NCBI RefSeq assembly: GCF_015351405.1
Contig: NZ_JADKMY010000002.1
Coordinates: 248,001-312,000, forward strand
Source: Corynebacterium suicordis DSM 45110
GTDB taxonomy: Bacteria; Actinomycetota; Actinomycetes; Mycobacteriales; Mycobacteriaceae
Direction: 5' to 3'
Length of the DNA stretch: 64,000 nucleotides
This document shows positions 8,964 through 17,492 of the stretch, one piece after another. Under the pieces are notes generated by a model, which saw only the letters and a program-made list of their open reading frames with translations, made no database searches and was not told where the DNA came from. Position numbers and translations under genes: made by a program. Every line of letters begins with the position of its first letter. The first letter of the stretch is position 1.

Positions 8964-9821
8964 CTACTTGCTGTAGTCGTAGAAGCCCTTGCCGGACTTG
9001 CGACCGGTGTGGCCAGCGGTGACCATGCGGCGCAGCAGTGGTGGGCAGGCGTAGGAAGGATCTCCGTACTCCTTGTACATCACGTCTGCGATGAACGCAC
9101 AGGTATCCAAGCCGACCATGTCTGCCAGGGTCAATGGACCCATTGGGTGAGAAGCACCCAGCTTCATGCCGGTATCGATGTCCTCTGGGGTTGCCACACC
9201 CTGCTCCACCATGCGCACTGCGGAGAGCATGTACGGCACCAGCAGGAAGTTGACGATGAAGCCGGAGCGATCCTTGGCGCGGACTGCGGTCTTGCCCAGC
9301 GCCTCGGTGGCGTAGGTCTCCGCGCGCTCGATGACGTCCTCATCGGTGGTCAGAGCGGGGATGACCTCCACCAGTGGCAGCACTGGCACTGGGTTGAAGA
9401 AGTGCAGGCCGATCACGCGACCTGGGTTCTCCGTCGCGGACGCGATGGTCTGGATTGGCAGTGAAGACGTGTTGGAGCACAGGGCTGCCTTGGGATCGGT
9501 GACGATCTTATCCAGCTTGGAGAACACGTCCTTCTTGATGTCCTCGTTCTCCACGATTGCTTCGATGACGATCTCGCGGTCAGCGAAATCTTCCAGTTCG
9601 GTGGTGAAGGTGAGGCGGCCCAAGGCAGCTTCGCGATCTTCCGCGCTGAGCTTGCCGCGATCCACGGCCTTGCTCAGGGACTTCTCAATCCGGGACTTGC
9701 CTGCATCCGCAAACTCCTGCTTGGCTTCCCAGATGAGAACGTCGCTGCCAGCCTTGGCAGCCACTTCTGCGATTCCGGAACCCATCAGACCTGCACCGAT
9801 AATGCCTACGCGCTGAACCAT
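8964..9821 (-). CDS. 3-hydroxybutyryl-CoA / 3-hydroxyacyl-CoA dehydrogenase
   Basis: A 285-residue NAD(P)-dependent dehydrogenase that interconverts 3-hydroxyacyl-CoA and 3-ketoacyl-CoA. The N-terminal Rossmann motif is GAGLMGSG (residues 9-16). The catalytic region shows GLHFFNPVPVLPLVEV, containing the family histidine. The C-terminal domain includes MGPLTLADMVGLDT. Length matches stand-alone Hbd/FadB2 proteins rather than the fused FadB. The start at ATG 9821 is supported by AGGAG a few bases upstream; the frame continues to 9887 but that part is non-conserved. It stands alone, so a role in fatty-acid or butyryl-CoA metabolism is inferred from the family only. Confidence 0.9.
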   Translation of the reverse strand: MVQRVGIIGAGLMGSGIAEVAAKAGSDVLIWEAKQEFADAGKSRIEKSLSKAVDRGKLSAEDREAALGRLTFTTELEDFADREIVIEAIVENEDIKKDVFSKLDKIVTDPKAALCSNTSSLPIQTIASATENPGRVIGLHFFNPVPVLPLVEVIPALTTDEDVIERAETYATEALGKTAVRAKDRSGFIVNFLLVPYMLSAVRMVEQGVATPEDIDTGMKLGASHPMGPLTLADMVGLDTCAFIADVMYKEYGDPSYACPPLLRRMVTAGHTGRKSGKGFYDYSK

Positions 9822-9935
9822 TGTCACTCCTAATTTGTTGGGGATGTGATGTACCTCTTTCCAGCCTAACTGTGTGGGACTGGCCACGTCACAGTTCCCC
9901 CTCCGATCCAGGAGGGGGAACTACATTGAGAGCTG

Positions 9936-11840
9936 CTATTTGGCGTCGGAAGAAGAAGGGTTGTTCGCTTCCCCCTCGGTCACTTTGTTCGCAGCTGATT
10001 CCGAGTGCTCAACCTCGTAATCTTGCGCCACCTCACCCATGGATCCCTGCACGCCCAGGTCTCCGGCGATCACCACGTTGCCGGGGATCACCAGATTTCC
10101 TTGTTCGTCATAGGTCACACCGGGCAGCTCGTTGCCGTGCTCGTCGTAGCCAGGGGCGGGCTTGGCCTCATGCAGCTCCAGCTTTTCAGCGGAGTCTGTC
10201 TTGTCCCACTGGCGGGTCGAGGGTTCTGGGTGGTACTGCATGTCGTCGGACATTCCCCTCACCAGGGAATACATCATCACGAAGAAGACCAGGAAGAACG
10301 GGAATCCCACGATGATCACCGTCTCCTGCAGTGCCGTGATGCCCGCATCGGGCGCCATCACCAGGATCGCGCCGGCCACCGCACCGATGGCGATTGCCCA
10401 GCCCACGCGGTAGATGGTGGGGGTCTTGTCTTCCTCACCGGCAGCAAACATGTCGTTGATCAGCGCCGCGGAGTCAATAGAGGTGATGAAGAAGATTGCC
10501 ACCACAACCAGCGCGAAGATGCTGGTGAACGTGCTGAGCGGGAAGTAATCCAGGAACCCGAACAGCGCGAAGGCGGTATCACCCTCATGCACCACGGGGC
10601 CGGTCAGTGCGCCGGGGTTTTCCCGCTCAATGTGCAGGCCAGCAAAACCGAAGATGGAGAACCAGATCACGGTGAAGAACGTGGGTAGCAGCAGCACGCC
10701 ACCGATGAACTCGCGGACCGTACGGCCGCGGGAAATGCGGGCGGCGAACATGCCCATGAATGGAGACCAGCAAATGGTCCATGCGAAGTAGAACACTGTC
10801 CACTTGCCCTGCCATCCCGGATTAACTTCCAGGGAATCTGACCAGAACATCAGCTTGGGTAGCCATTCCGCGTAGATGGACACGGAGTCCAACGTGCCGC
10901 GGAGCAGGAAGAGGGTTGGCCCCACCGCCAGCACGAACAGCATGAGCGCTGCAGCCATGATCACGTTGATATTGGAGAGCAGCTTAATGCCCTTTTCCAG
11001 ACCAGCGGCCACGGACAAGCACGCCACAAACACGATCACGGCGATGACGATGAGCTGCACCCACGCCACGGTCGGCGCACCAAACACCTTGGCCAAGCCA
11101 GCATTAATCTGCAGCACGCCCATGCCCACGGACACGGCAATGCCGAAGACCGTGCCGATAATGGCCAGCGCGTCAATGAGTTTGCCGGGCCAGCGGTAAA
11201 TTGCGCCGCCGAGCAGTGGCGAGAAGATGGAGGAAACCCGCGGTGGCAGGTTGCGCTTGTAGATGAAGTAGCCCATGCCCAAACCAGGTAGCGCGAAGAT
11301 CACCCACATGTGCAGGCCGAAGTGGAACATGGTGAATCCCATGGCCTCCCGGATGGCCTCCAGGCTGCCGGGCTCCACATCTTGCATCGGCACATTGGTC
11401 ATGTGGTTCAGCGGTTCTGCCACACCCCAGAACATCAGCACGGAACCCAAGCCACCTGCAAAAAGCATGGCGAACCACGAGGCGGTGGAGTGTTCCGGGC
11501 GCTCGCCATCCTGACCCAGTCTCATCCGGCCGTATCCCGAGATGAACAAGAAAATCAGGAAGATGAACGCCAGCGAGACACCTCCCACGTACAGCCAGTT
11601 GAGGTTGGTCAGCAGCCATCCTGAACCTTTGCCCAACACCGTGGCGGATTGCTCCGGCAGCAAGGTGGTTAAGGCAACGAACAACAGGATGAATCCGGCC
11701 GAAAGCCCGAAGATGAGCGGGTCAACCTTGCCGTTTTTCTTTTTGTTTTCGACGCCACCCTCAACCGCATGGGCTTGTGACCCAGCGGTGGAGTGGTCTG
11801 AAGAATTATCTGGTGTGGTCCCAGGCGCTTGTATGCCCAC
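9936..11840 (-). CDS. BCCT family osmolyte/betaine transporter
   Basis: A 634-residue secondary carrier of the betaine-choline-carnitine transporter family, which imports trimethylammonium-type or ectoine-type osmolytes in symport with Na+ or H+. There are 12 predicted membrane helices. The tryptophan-rich family block is TICWSPFMGMFAARISRGRT, and a GMG element sits in TM3 (VGMGVLQINAG). A hydrophilic N-terminus of about 40 residues and a long acidic C-tail of about 100 residues flank the core. Such tails sense osmotic or ionic state in BetP, EctP and LcoP, but this acidic tail is unlike the basic BetP tail. The start is GTG 11840 with AGGA upstream. Copies of the dispersed motif lie at both ends of the gene. 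Substrate is not determined. Confidence 0.9.
   Translation of the reverse strand: MGIQAPGTTPDNSSDHSTAGSQAHAVEGGVENKKKNGKVDPLIFGLSAGFILLFVALTTLLPEQSATVLGKGSGWLLTNLNWLYVGGVSLAFIFLIFLFISGYGRMRLGQDGERPEHSTASWFAMLFAGGLGSVLMFWGVAEPLNHMTNVPMQDVEPGSLEAIREAMGFTMFHFGLHMWVIFALPGLGMGYFIYKRNLPPRVSSIFSPLLGGAIYRWPGKLIDALAIIGTVFGIAVSVGMGVLQINAGLAKVFGAPTVAWVQLIVIAVIVFVACLSVAAGLEKGIKLLSNINVIMAAALMLFVLAVGPTLFLLRGTLDSVSIYAEWLPKLMFWSDSLEVNPGWQGKWTVFYFAWTICWSPFMGMFAARISRGRTVREFIGGVLLLPTFFTVIWFSIFGFAGLHIERENPGALTGPVVHEGDTAFALFGFLDYFPLSTFTSIFALVVVAIFFITSIDSAALINDMFAAGEEDKTPTIYRVGWAIAIGAVAGAILVMAPDAGITALQETVIIVGFPFFLVFFVMMYSLVRGMSDDMQYHPEPSTRQWDKTDSAEKLELHEAKPAPGYDEHGNELPGVTYDEQGNLVIPGNVVIAGDLGVQGSMGEVAQDYEVEHSESAANKVTEGEANNPSSSDAK
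9940..9960 (+). repeat. Dispersed GGCGTCG-purine motif, last codons of the BCCT gene
   Basis: It reads TTGGCGTCGGAAGAAGAAGG on the + strand, antisense to the BCCT C-terminus (SSSDAK). Confidence 0.6.
11734..11760 (-). repeat. Dispersed GGCGTCG-purine motif, N-terminal region of the BCCT gene
   Basis: On the minus strand it begins GGGTGGCGTCGAAAACAAAA and continues A-rich to 11734. It encodes EGGVENKKKN in the disordered N-terminal tail. Confidence 0.6.
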
Positions 11841-12262
11841 GGTGAACCAACATCCTTTCTCAGGAAATTTTCTGAGGAATTTTCCCGCGTGACCTGGCTA
11901 TACCCACCCCATATTGGAGCTGACATGCAAGCCAGATTCATGACAGTGAAAATTCCAACGTACTTGGCCACCCTACGCGGAGGGCAGGACAATTCCAGAT
12001 TCTGCAAGTTTCCCGCTTTAAGGATTTGCCCATGCTGCTGGGGGTTGAGCTTCAAGCCAACCAGTACAGACCTGGCAGATCGAACACAGCTTCTTTCAAT
12101 CTTGGGGATCTAAATTAGTGATCACTGGTCAACAGAAAGGACACCATTTACGAACGGTCATTCTCTCCTCTTGAAACGTCAGCACTGATCCCCCGGGCTC
12201 CGAATGGACCTGGGGGTTAGGTGTGTCTGGAGTCAGAGAGACAATCGGGCGCAGAAAACCTC
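11841..12262. other. Divergent intergenic region, BCCT transporter / SNF2 helicase
   Basis: About 420 bp without a credible gene. On the BCCT side an AT-rich imperfect palindrome (11859-11876) is followed by a repeated GGAAATTTTC/GGAATTTTCC core. At 12115-12124 there is a perfect AGTGATCACT palindrome. At 12190-12216 a GC-rich hairpin (CCCCCGGG...CCTGGGGG) sits just before the helicase gene. The region must hold the promoters for both genes; I cannot place them exactly. Confidence 0.6.
11859..11876. promoter_or_regulatory. Imperfect AT-rich palindrome upstream of the BCCT gene
   Basis: CTCAGGAAATTTTCTGAG matches its reverse complement except at one symmetric pair. It lies 18 bp before the GTG start, in the 5' UTR or promoter. 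It is a candidate operator for osmolyte-responsive control, with no known regulator recognised. Confidence 0.3.
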
Positions 12263-14803
12263 ATGCGTGTCCGGCCATTCAGTAATGTGTCCCTGGTGAG
12301 CCTTGACGCAACTACCCTGGAACGCCTCATCAGCGATGTCCGCGGCGCTATCCAGCACCGCGATGCCACGCAATGGCGTTTAGATACCATCAGCAATGGT
12401 GGCTTCGCCCCCACGATCGGCAGCGATGACGATGCCCGCGTGTTTGCCTTCCCGCAGACAATCCAGACTGCTGCCTACCTGGCACAATTCCAGGCGGTGA
12501 ACTTCGGCCAGCTGCGCACTGATCTCCTGGGCATCCAACTTCCTGTGCTGGCGCAGTTTGAATCCCAGGCCGAAATGGCCCGGCAAACCACGGGATACCG
12601 GGGCTTCCGCAAGTTGTTTTCTTCCCGGCCAGTAGAAGGCGAGCAAATTGTCTCTTGGATGCTCTCGGTAGATACCACCACGATTCACTCCATCCTCTCC
12701 GGGATTGATGCCGCGCTCGGTTCCACTGATCGCAATGAGTTCATTTACCTCAATCCGAAGAATTTTCAGGGGCAGATCGAAGCGGATCTGGTGCGCCTCA
12801 CCGGTTGGCCAGTGACATGGGTTGATTCCGAGCAAGTGAACCGCCATGTGGAAGCAGTGGGGTCCATCCAGGCAGCACACGAGACCGAGCGAGCCCTGGA
12901 AGCCGCGGTGAACAAGGCAGCGCATGTCTTGAATACCCAGCAGGCCCAGGCCGAATTGCAGCGCACAGATGTCTCCGTCCTGGATGCGATCACCGATGGG
13001 CGCGTTCGTTTGAATCAGCTGGCGCATTTGGGGATCCCAGCGATTGCGGGGGCGTCGGCGTCGGAGCTCATGAAGATCGATGGGGTCGGTGAGAAGACGG
13101 CCAACCAGGCGATTGCGGCGGCCAGGTCCTACTCGGCCGATGTGATCAACAGTCAGCATCCCATCATCAATTATCAGGACAAAGTGCCCTGCACGGAATA
13201 CGTGACCGCGCTGGCGAACCTGTTGACTTACCGCGATAACCTGCGGGATCTGCCGGTGAGCCCGCTGCAGCTTTCGCCCGTTCCGCAGGGGACGATGGTT
13301 GCCGTGGCTGGGGTCAATGACCTGATCACGGGCGGTAATTTTCAGCGTCCGCACCGGCGGATTGAGAGCGAGGAGGCCTGGAATCTCTACGCTGTTCGCG
13401 CCGCGGAGTTTCATGCGTTTGGGGATTCGGAATCCGGTTCGCAGGTGCCGCCGGAGGTGGCAGAGCGGATTGCGGATATCACGCTGCGGGGTACGGTTCA
13501 CGCCTCGCTGCGTGGCTATCAGGCGTTTGGTTCCAAGTTCATCCTCGCGCAGCACAAGGTGCTCATCGGCGATGAAATGGGGCTGGGCAAGACCATGCAG
13601 GCGCTGGCAGTGTTCGCTCACCTGGCCGCCGAAGATAAGCGGCACGCGCTGGTGGTGTGCCCGCCTTCGTTGCGCATCAACTGGCAGCGAGAGATCGGTA
13701 AGTTTACCGATCTGAGCACCTTTCTGATTCATGGTGCGGATAAGGACGTGCAGCTCGAGGCGTGGAAGCAGAAGGGTGGGGTGGCAATCGCGGGCTACCC
13801 GGAGACCCGTGCGGGCAAGATGCTGGGCGATTCCCTCGGAGTGGGCCTGGACATCCTGGTGGTGGACGAGGCTCACCGTGCCAAAAACCGCGATTCTCAA
13901 CAATCCCAGGGCGTGTTCGCGCTCACCGGCCACGCGGATTACGTGGTGTATCTGACCGGCACGCCTCTGGAAAACCGGGTATCCGAGTTCGAGGTGCTGC
14001 TGGGCTACCTCAACCAGGAGATCCCCGCTGAACTGGATAAGGTGCGCGGCAAGCCGAGCGAGTTTCAGCAGGCCATCGCAGGAATTTATTTGCGACGCAA
14101 CCAGGTCGATGTGCTGAACGAGCTTCCTCCCCTCTTGGAGGTTGAAGAGTGGGTGGAGCCCAAGCCCGATGATGTGGAGAAGTACGAAGACGCGGTGCGT
14201 CGGGCACATTTCATGGACATGCGCCAAGCATTCTCTGGCGCGACGTCCGCGAAAATGGAGCGCGTGACGGAGTTGCTGGATGATGGCGCTGAGGCGGGCA
14301 AGACCATTATTTTCACGTTCTTCCGCTCTGTCCTGGATGATCTCTTGAGCACACTGGGTGGCCGGGCCTACGGCCCGATTGCCGGCGGAGTGAGCCACGA
14401 GGAACGGCAACAAGCAGTGGACGCGTTCAGCGCCGCCGAACCCGGCGCGGTGCTGGTGTGTCAGATCACCGCTGCTAGCGAGGGTTTGAACATCCAGGCA
14501 GCCAACCGCATCATCTTGTTTGAGCCACAGCTGAACCCGGCCACCGAGGCACAGGCCATCGCGCGTGCCCACCGGATGGGGCAAATCAACACCGTGGAAG
14601 TCCACCGGTTGCTTACTCCGCACTCAATGGAGGAGCGCCTCGTGGAGATGCTGGAGAGCAAACGGGCATTGTTTGATCGCTTTGCCAGGGATTCCGTGAC
14701 TGCCGATTCCACGCCTGAAGCAGTGGATGTTTCCGAGGCGGCCCTGATTGATCAGGTCATCGCGTCCGAACGCGCCCGCATTGGGGAGCCGGAGAAGCTC
14801 TAG
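12263..14803 (+). CDS. SNF2-family DEAH helicase with helix-hairpin-helix domain
   Basis: An 846-residue ATPase of the SWI2/SNF2 superfamily. The N-terminal third is unrecognised. A helix-hairpin-helix follows at about residues 248-290 (LAHLGIPAIAGA...MKIDGVGEKTANQAI), a non-specific DNA-binding fold. Then comes the two-lobed motor: motif I GDEMGLGKT (about 436), DEAH in VVDEAHRAKN (about 533), TGTPLENR, and motif VI in AIARAHRMGQ. It probably translocates on double-stranded DNA in repair or chromosome remodelling. I prefer ATG 12263; a GTG at 12221 would add 14 residues. It is flanked by opposite-strand genes, so it is probably monocistronic. No nuclease domain or restriction partner is adjacent. 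Confidence 0.85.
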   Translation: MRVRPFSNVSLVSLDATTLERLISDVRGAIQHRDATQWRLDTISNGGFAPTIGSDDDARVFAFPQTIQTAAYLAQFQAVNFGQLRTDLLGIQLPVLAQFESQAEMARQTTGYRGFRKLFSSRPVEGEQIVSWMLSVDTTTIHSILSGIDAALGSTDRNEFIYLNPKNFQGQIEADLVRLTGWPVTWVDSEQVNRHVEAVGSIQAAHETERALEAAVNKAAHVLNTQQAQAELQRTDVSVLDAITDGRVRLNQLAHLGIPAIAGASASELMKIDGVGEKTANQAIAAARSYSADVINSQHPIINYQDKVPCTEYVTALANLLTYRDNLRDLPVSPLQLSPVPQGTMVAVAGVNDLITGGNFQRPHRRIESEEAWNLYAVRAAEFHAFGDSESGSQVPPEVAERIADITLRGTVHASLRGYQAFGSKFILAQHKVLIGDEMGLGKTMQALAVFAHLAAEDKRHALVVCPPSLRINWQREIGKFTDLSTFLIHGADKDVQLEAWKQKGGVAIAGYPETRAGKMLGDSLGVGLDILVVDEAHRAKNRDSQQSQGVFALTGHADYVVYLTGTPLENRVSEFEVLLGYLNQEIPAELDKVRGKPSEFQQAIAGIYLRRNQVDVLNELPPLLEVEEWVEPKPDDVEKYEDAVRRAHFMDMRQAFSGATSAKMERVTELLDDGAEAGKTIIFTFFRSVLDDLLSTLGGRAYGPIAGGVSHEERQQAVDAFSAAEPGAVLVCQITAASEGLNIQAANRIILFEPQLNPATEAQAIARAHRMGQINTVEVHRLLTPHSMEERLVEMLESKRALFDRFARDSVTADSTPEAVDVSEAALIDQVIASERARIGEPEKL

Positions 14804-14818
14804 CGGGACTAGCTGGGC

Positions 14819-16615
14819 TTATTCCTTGAGGAAATCGGCCACCGGCAGGCGGCTGATCTGCACGTCGAGGATGCACGCGGTGCCGTGATGCGCCTCGAGG
14901 AAGCGCGCCACGTCTCCCCCGGGAAGCAACTGCTCGGGCTCGGTGACTCGCAGACCATCCACGCCGAACGCTCGGCCCATTTCCGCGAAGTTCACGTTAG
15001 GCAACAGCATGGGGTCGGCTGCGAGTCCCTTCGGCGCATACTGATGCACCTCGGCTCCATACGCAGAGTCATTCATCACGACCAACGCGCCACCGGCACC
15101 GTGGGCGGCGGCAAAGAACGGCCCCAGATCCGCCAAGGCCATCTGCGTTCCGCCATCACCACTGATCAGCGCAGTAAAACGATCAGGTCGGGCTACCGCC
15201 ACGCCAGTTGCGCTGGCAAGCCCCAGCCCGATGGTCATCACGGCACCTCCCACCAACACGGTGCCTCGCGGGTCTGGACACTGCAGGTACTTGGGTACCC
15301 AGCCCAGGAAGTGCCCGCCATCCGTCACCACACTGCGTTCCGCAGGCAACAGCTCATCGAGCTGACGCAGCACGTACCGGGGATCCAACAATCCGTCTTC
15401 CCCGCGCTGCGCGAAACAACCCGGATCCAGATCCTCTCTCTCAGCTTCCGGTAGCTCACCGATGCTTTCCCGCCACGTGCTGCGGGGTCCTGCTTCGGCA
15501 AGGCCAGTTGAGTCCTGGCCTTCCACCTGCGCCTGATCTTCGCGGGATTCTGCCAGCTCTAGAAGCATGGCCGGCAACAACTGCTCCAGGGGAATGCTGT
15601 GCAGCTCATCCACCGGGATGAAGGGTTGCTTCAAAGGCGTGGCATCCGGTGCTGGATCCCAATCCACCCGAATGATCCGCGCTTCTGGGTGGAGAATCGT
15701 GCCCTTGCGCATCTGCAGCAGGTTCATGCTCGCACCCAGCACCAGAACCACATCAGCATCCTGAAAGGTAGACAGCCGACCGCGGTGGGCGAAGCCTCCG
15801 CACACTCCCAAGTTCCAATGAGGATCCACGGCATTCCTGGCCATCGCACTGGTTGCGAAAAGCGCGCCAAGCTCATCTCCCAGCTGCTGGGCCTGGGCTT
15901 CAGTGCGGGAATCCACCACTCCCCGGCCCACCAAAATCAGCGGCCGTTGAGCCGCGCGTAGCGCCTCGATAATCCCTTGCGCAGCGGCCTTCACCGGGTC
16001 ACTTGAGCTCTCCGGATCACGAGGGTTTTCCAGATCGGCGCCAGCAAGCGGGGTCATGATGGTGGAGACGTTGACCTCATGCGCGCCATCTTCGTCAGGG
16101 CTCGACTCCAGTGGGGCATCCACCACGTTGTGAGGAACTGCCACCACCACGGGCTGACGAGCATCCTGCGCAAACTCGAACGCAGAATAAATTGCCGTGC
16201 CTGCTGTTGCCGGGTCCGCGATGATCGTGCGCACTCGCAGGGCCTTGAGCACCCCCAAGGTGTCTACATCCATGGCGCGAGGGGCGGGTTTGGCGTCGAT
16301 AAAAGGCTCTATACCTGCCACGTACACCAAGGGAATGCGCGCGGCTAGGGCCTCCGACAAAGGGGTCAAAGAGTTGGTGAAACCCGGGCCATAGGTGGTG
16401 GTGGCCACAGCCACGCGGCCGGTGGAACGATAATGCGCATCCGCCGCAGCCACTGCGCCCGCTTCGTGCCGCATGCCGGTGTAGCCCGCGCCCTCATTGC
16501 AAAGCTCACTCACGAGGTGGATGTTTCCGTTACCCACCACGCCATACGTGTGAGCATCGCGACGGTGGATTTCTTGGGCTAGCGCATGGGAAACGCTGCG
16601 AATGGGAGCAGTCAT
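14819..16615 (-). CDS. Thiamine-diphosphate-dependent enzyme (acetolactate-synthase-like)
   Basis: A 598-residue protein of the pyruvate decarboxylase / acetolactate synthase superfamily. The N-terminal PYR domain carries the catalytic glutamate in MRHEAGAVAAADA. A central domain follows (LILVGRGVV, then the nucleotide-type region DADVVLVLGASMN). The C-terminal PP domain has the thiamine-diphosphate motif starting SGDGG and ending in VVMNDSAYGAE. It lacks the usual IlvB context (no ilvN or ilvC), so acetolactate synthase for branched-chain amino acids is unlikely. Another 2-oxoacid decarboxylase or carboligase is possible. The ATG overlaps the upstream gene's stop as TAATG, indicating translational coupling. 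Substrate unknown. Confidence 0.82.
   Translation of the reverse strand: MTAPIRSVSHALAQEIHRRDAHTYGVVGNGNIHLVSELCNEGAGYTGMRHEAGAVAAADAHYRSTGRVAVATTTYGPGFTNSLTPLSEALAARIPLVYVAGIEPFIDAKPAPRAMDVDTLGVLKALRVRTIIADPATAGTAIYSAFEFAQDARQPVVVAVPHNVVDAPLESSPDEDGAHEVNVSTIMTPLAGADLENPRDPESSSDPVKAAAQGIIEALRAAQRPLILVGRGVVDSRTEAQAQQLGDELGALFATSAMARNAVDPHWNLGVCGGFAHRGRLSTFQDADVVLVLGASMNLLQMRKGTILHPEARIIRVDWDPAPDATPLKQPFIPVDELHSIPLEQLLPAMLLELAESREDQAQVEGQDSTGLAEAGPRSTWRESIGELPEAEREDLDPGCFAQRGEDGLLDPRYVLRQLDELLPAERSVVTDGGHFLGWVPKYLQCPDPRGTVLVGGAVMTIGLGLASATGVAVARPDRFTALISGDGGTQMALADLGPFFAAAHGAGGALVVMNDSAYGAEVHQYAPKGLAADPMLLPNVNFAEMGRAFGVDGLRVTEPEQLLPGGDVARFLEAHHGTACILDVQISRLPVADFLKE
16290..16306 (+). repeat. Dispersed GGCGTCG-purine motif, weaker copy in the TPP-enzyme gene
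   Basis: TTGGCGTCGATAAAAGG, antisense to the gene (encoding PFIDAKPAP). It has one T in the purine tract. Confidence 0.4.
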
Positions 16616-17379
16616 TAGCGGTTCAGGAAATCCTCGGTAGGGAGTTGGAAATCCGGGATGGTGGGGAGTTCATCCGGATTGGGCAGCTCGAAGGTGGGGG
16701 TTTCGAAGGTAGGCAGGGTAGGCAGCGTGGGAATTGAAGGTGGGGTGGGCAGCTGTGTGTCCGGGGTTTGCGTCTGAGGTGTTGGCGCGGTGGTGGGCGG
16801 GGTGCTCGAGGTACTTGGCGTGGTGGTTGTGGTGGTGGTCGAGGTGCGGGACGTGCTGGAATCGCGGGAGTCAGAATCGCCGGTGGACTTGAGAAACAGC
16901 AGCAGCAGACCCAAAGCCAGGGCGATCACGATGATGGCCAGGATCCATGCGGCGGCTCGGCCACCATTCTTGCGTGGCTCGGGACGGGATGCCTGGCGGG
17001 GTACTTGGCCAGGTGCGGGGCAGGACGCGGAACCAGCAGGAGGCACCTGTGGTGGGTACTGGTCCGAGTATTGCTGACCGTACTGGTCTGGGTACTGGTC
17101 CGGGTACTGCTGCTGGTAGGGCTGATCCTGCCCTGCCTGGCCATAAGCCGGGTACTGCTGGAACTCCTCCGCCCGGTGGTACTCAGGTGGCTTCGGGCCG
17201 TTGGGATCATAATGATCCTGCTCGGGCTGGTTGTACTGATCGCGCTGCGCAGAATAATCTCCAGTGCGGTCGCCATCTTGGCGCTCAAAAATCTGCGTGG
17301 GCTGATCGTCCTCGTAGTCGCCGTCCACATCCCACGGGTTACGCTGATGCGGAAATTGATCCTTGTCCTTGTCGCTCAT
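16615..17379 (-). CDS. Proline/threonine-rich single-pass membrane protein
   Basis: A 254-residue protein of unknown function. The N-terminal ~125 residues are acidic and rich in Gln/Tyr/Pro (repeats of QYPDQY type). One transmembrane helix follows (AWILAIIVIALALGLLLLF, about 145-163). The C-terminal part outside the membrane is Ser/Thr-rich, then Pro-rich (LPTPPSIPTLPTLP), as in cell-wall-spanning stalks. It resembles other low-complexity corynebacterial envelope proteins. I start at ATG 17379 because GGGGA lies at a suitable distance; the frame remains open to 17424. Its stop overlaps the start of the TPP enzyme (TAATG), an odd pairing of a membrane protein with a metabolic enzyme. Confidence 0.75.
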   Translation of the reverse strand: MSDKDKDQFPHQRNPWDVDGDYEDDQPTQIFERQDGDRTGDYSAQRDQYNQPEQDHYDPNGPKPPEYHRAEEFQQYPAYGQAGQDQPYQQQYPDQYPDQYGQQYSDQYPPQVPPAGSASCPAPGQVPRQASRPEPRKNGGRAAAWILAIIVIALALGLLLLFLKSTGDSDSRDSSTSRTSTTTTTTTPSTSSTPPTTAPTPQTQTPDTQLPTPPSIPTLPTLPTFETPTFELPNPDELPTIPDFQLPTEDFLNR

Positions 17380-17421
17380 GTGAAAAGTATCCCCTATTTT
17401 CTCTGCCAGCAGATACGCCAA

Positions 17422-17448
17422 CACGCCTCGCTGGTGGGGCGAGGCGTG
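17422..17448. other. Perfect 9-bp hairpin between two envelope genes
   Basis: CACGCCTCG pairs exactly with CGAGGCGTG around a 9-nt loop. It lies between the secreted serine-hydrolase-like gene and the proline-rich membrane protein gene. No T-tract follows on the minus strand, so it may be a weak terminator or an mRNA-stability element. Confidence 0.45.
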
Positions 17449-17492
17449 CGTAAATCAGTGCGTAACGTGGTCTTTTCGGAAGTTTTAAACCT

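Noticed and set aside
12380..14623. A 747-codon minus-strand open frame across the SNF2 helicase
   Set aside because: The helicase motifs lie on the + strand. The antisense product is His/Arg-rich without motifs.
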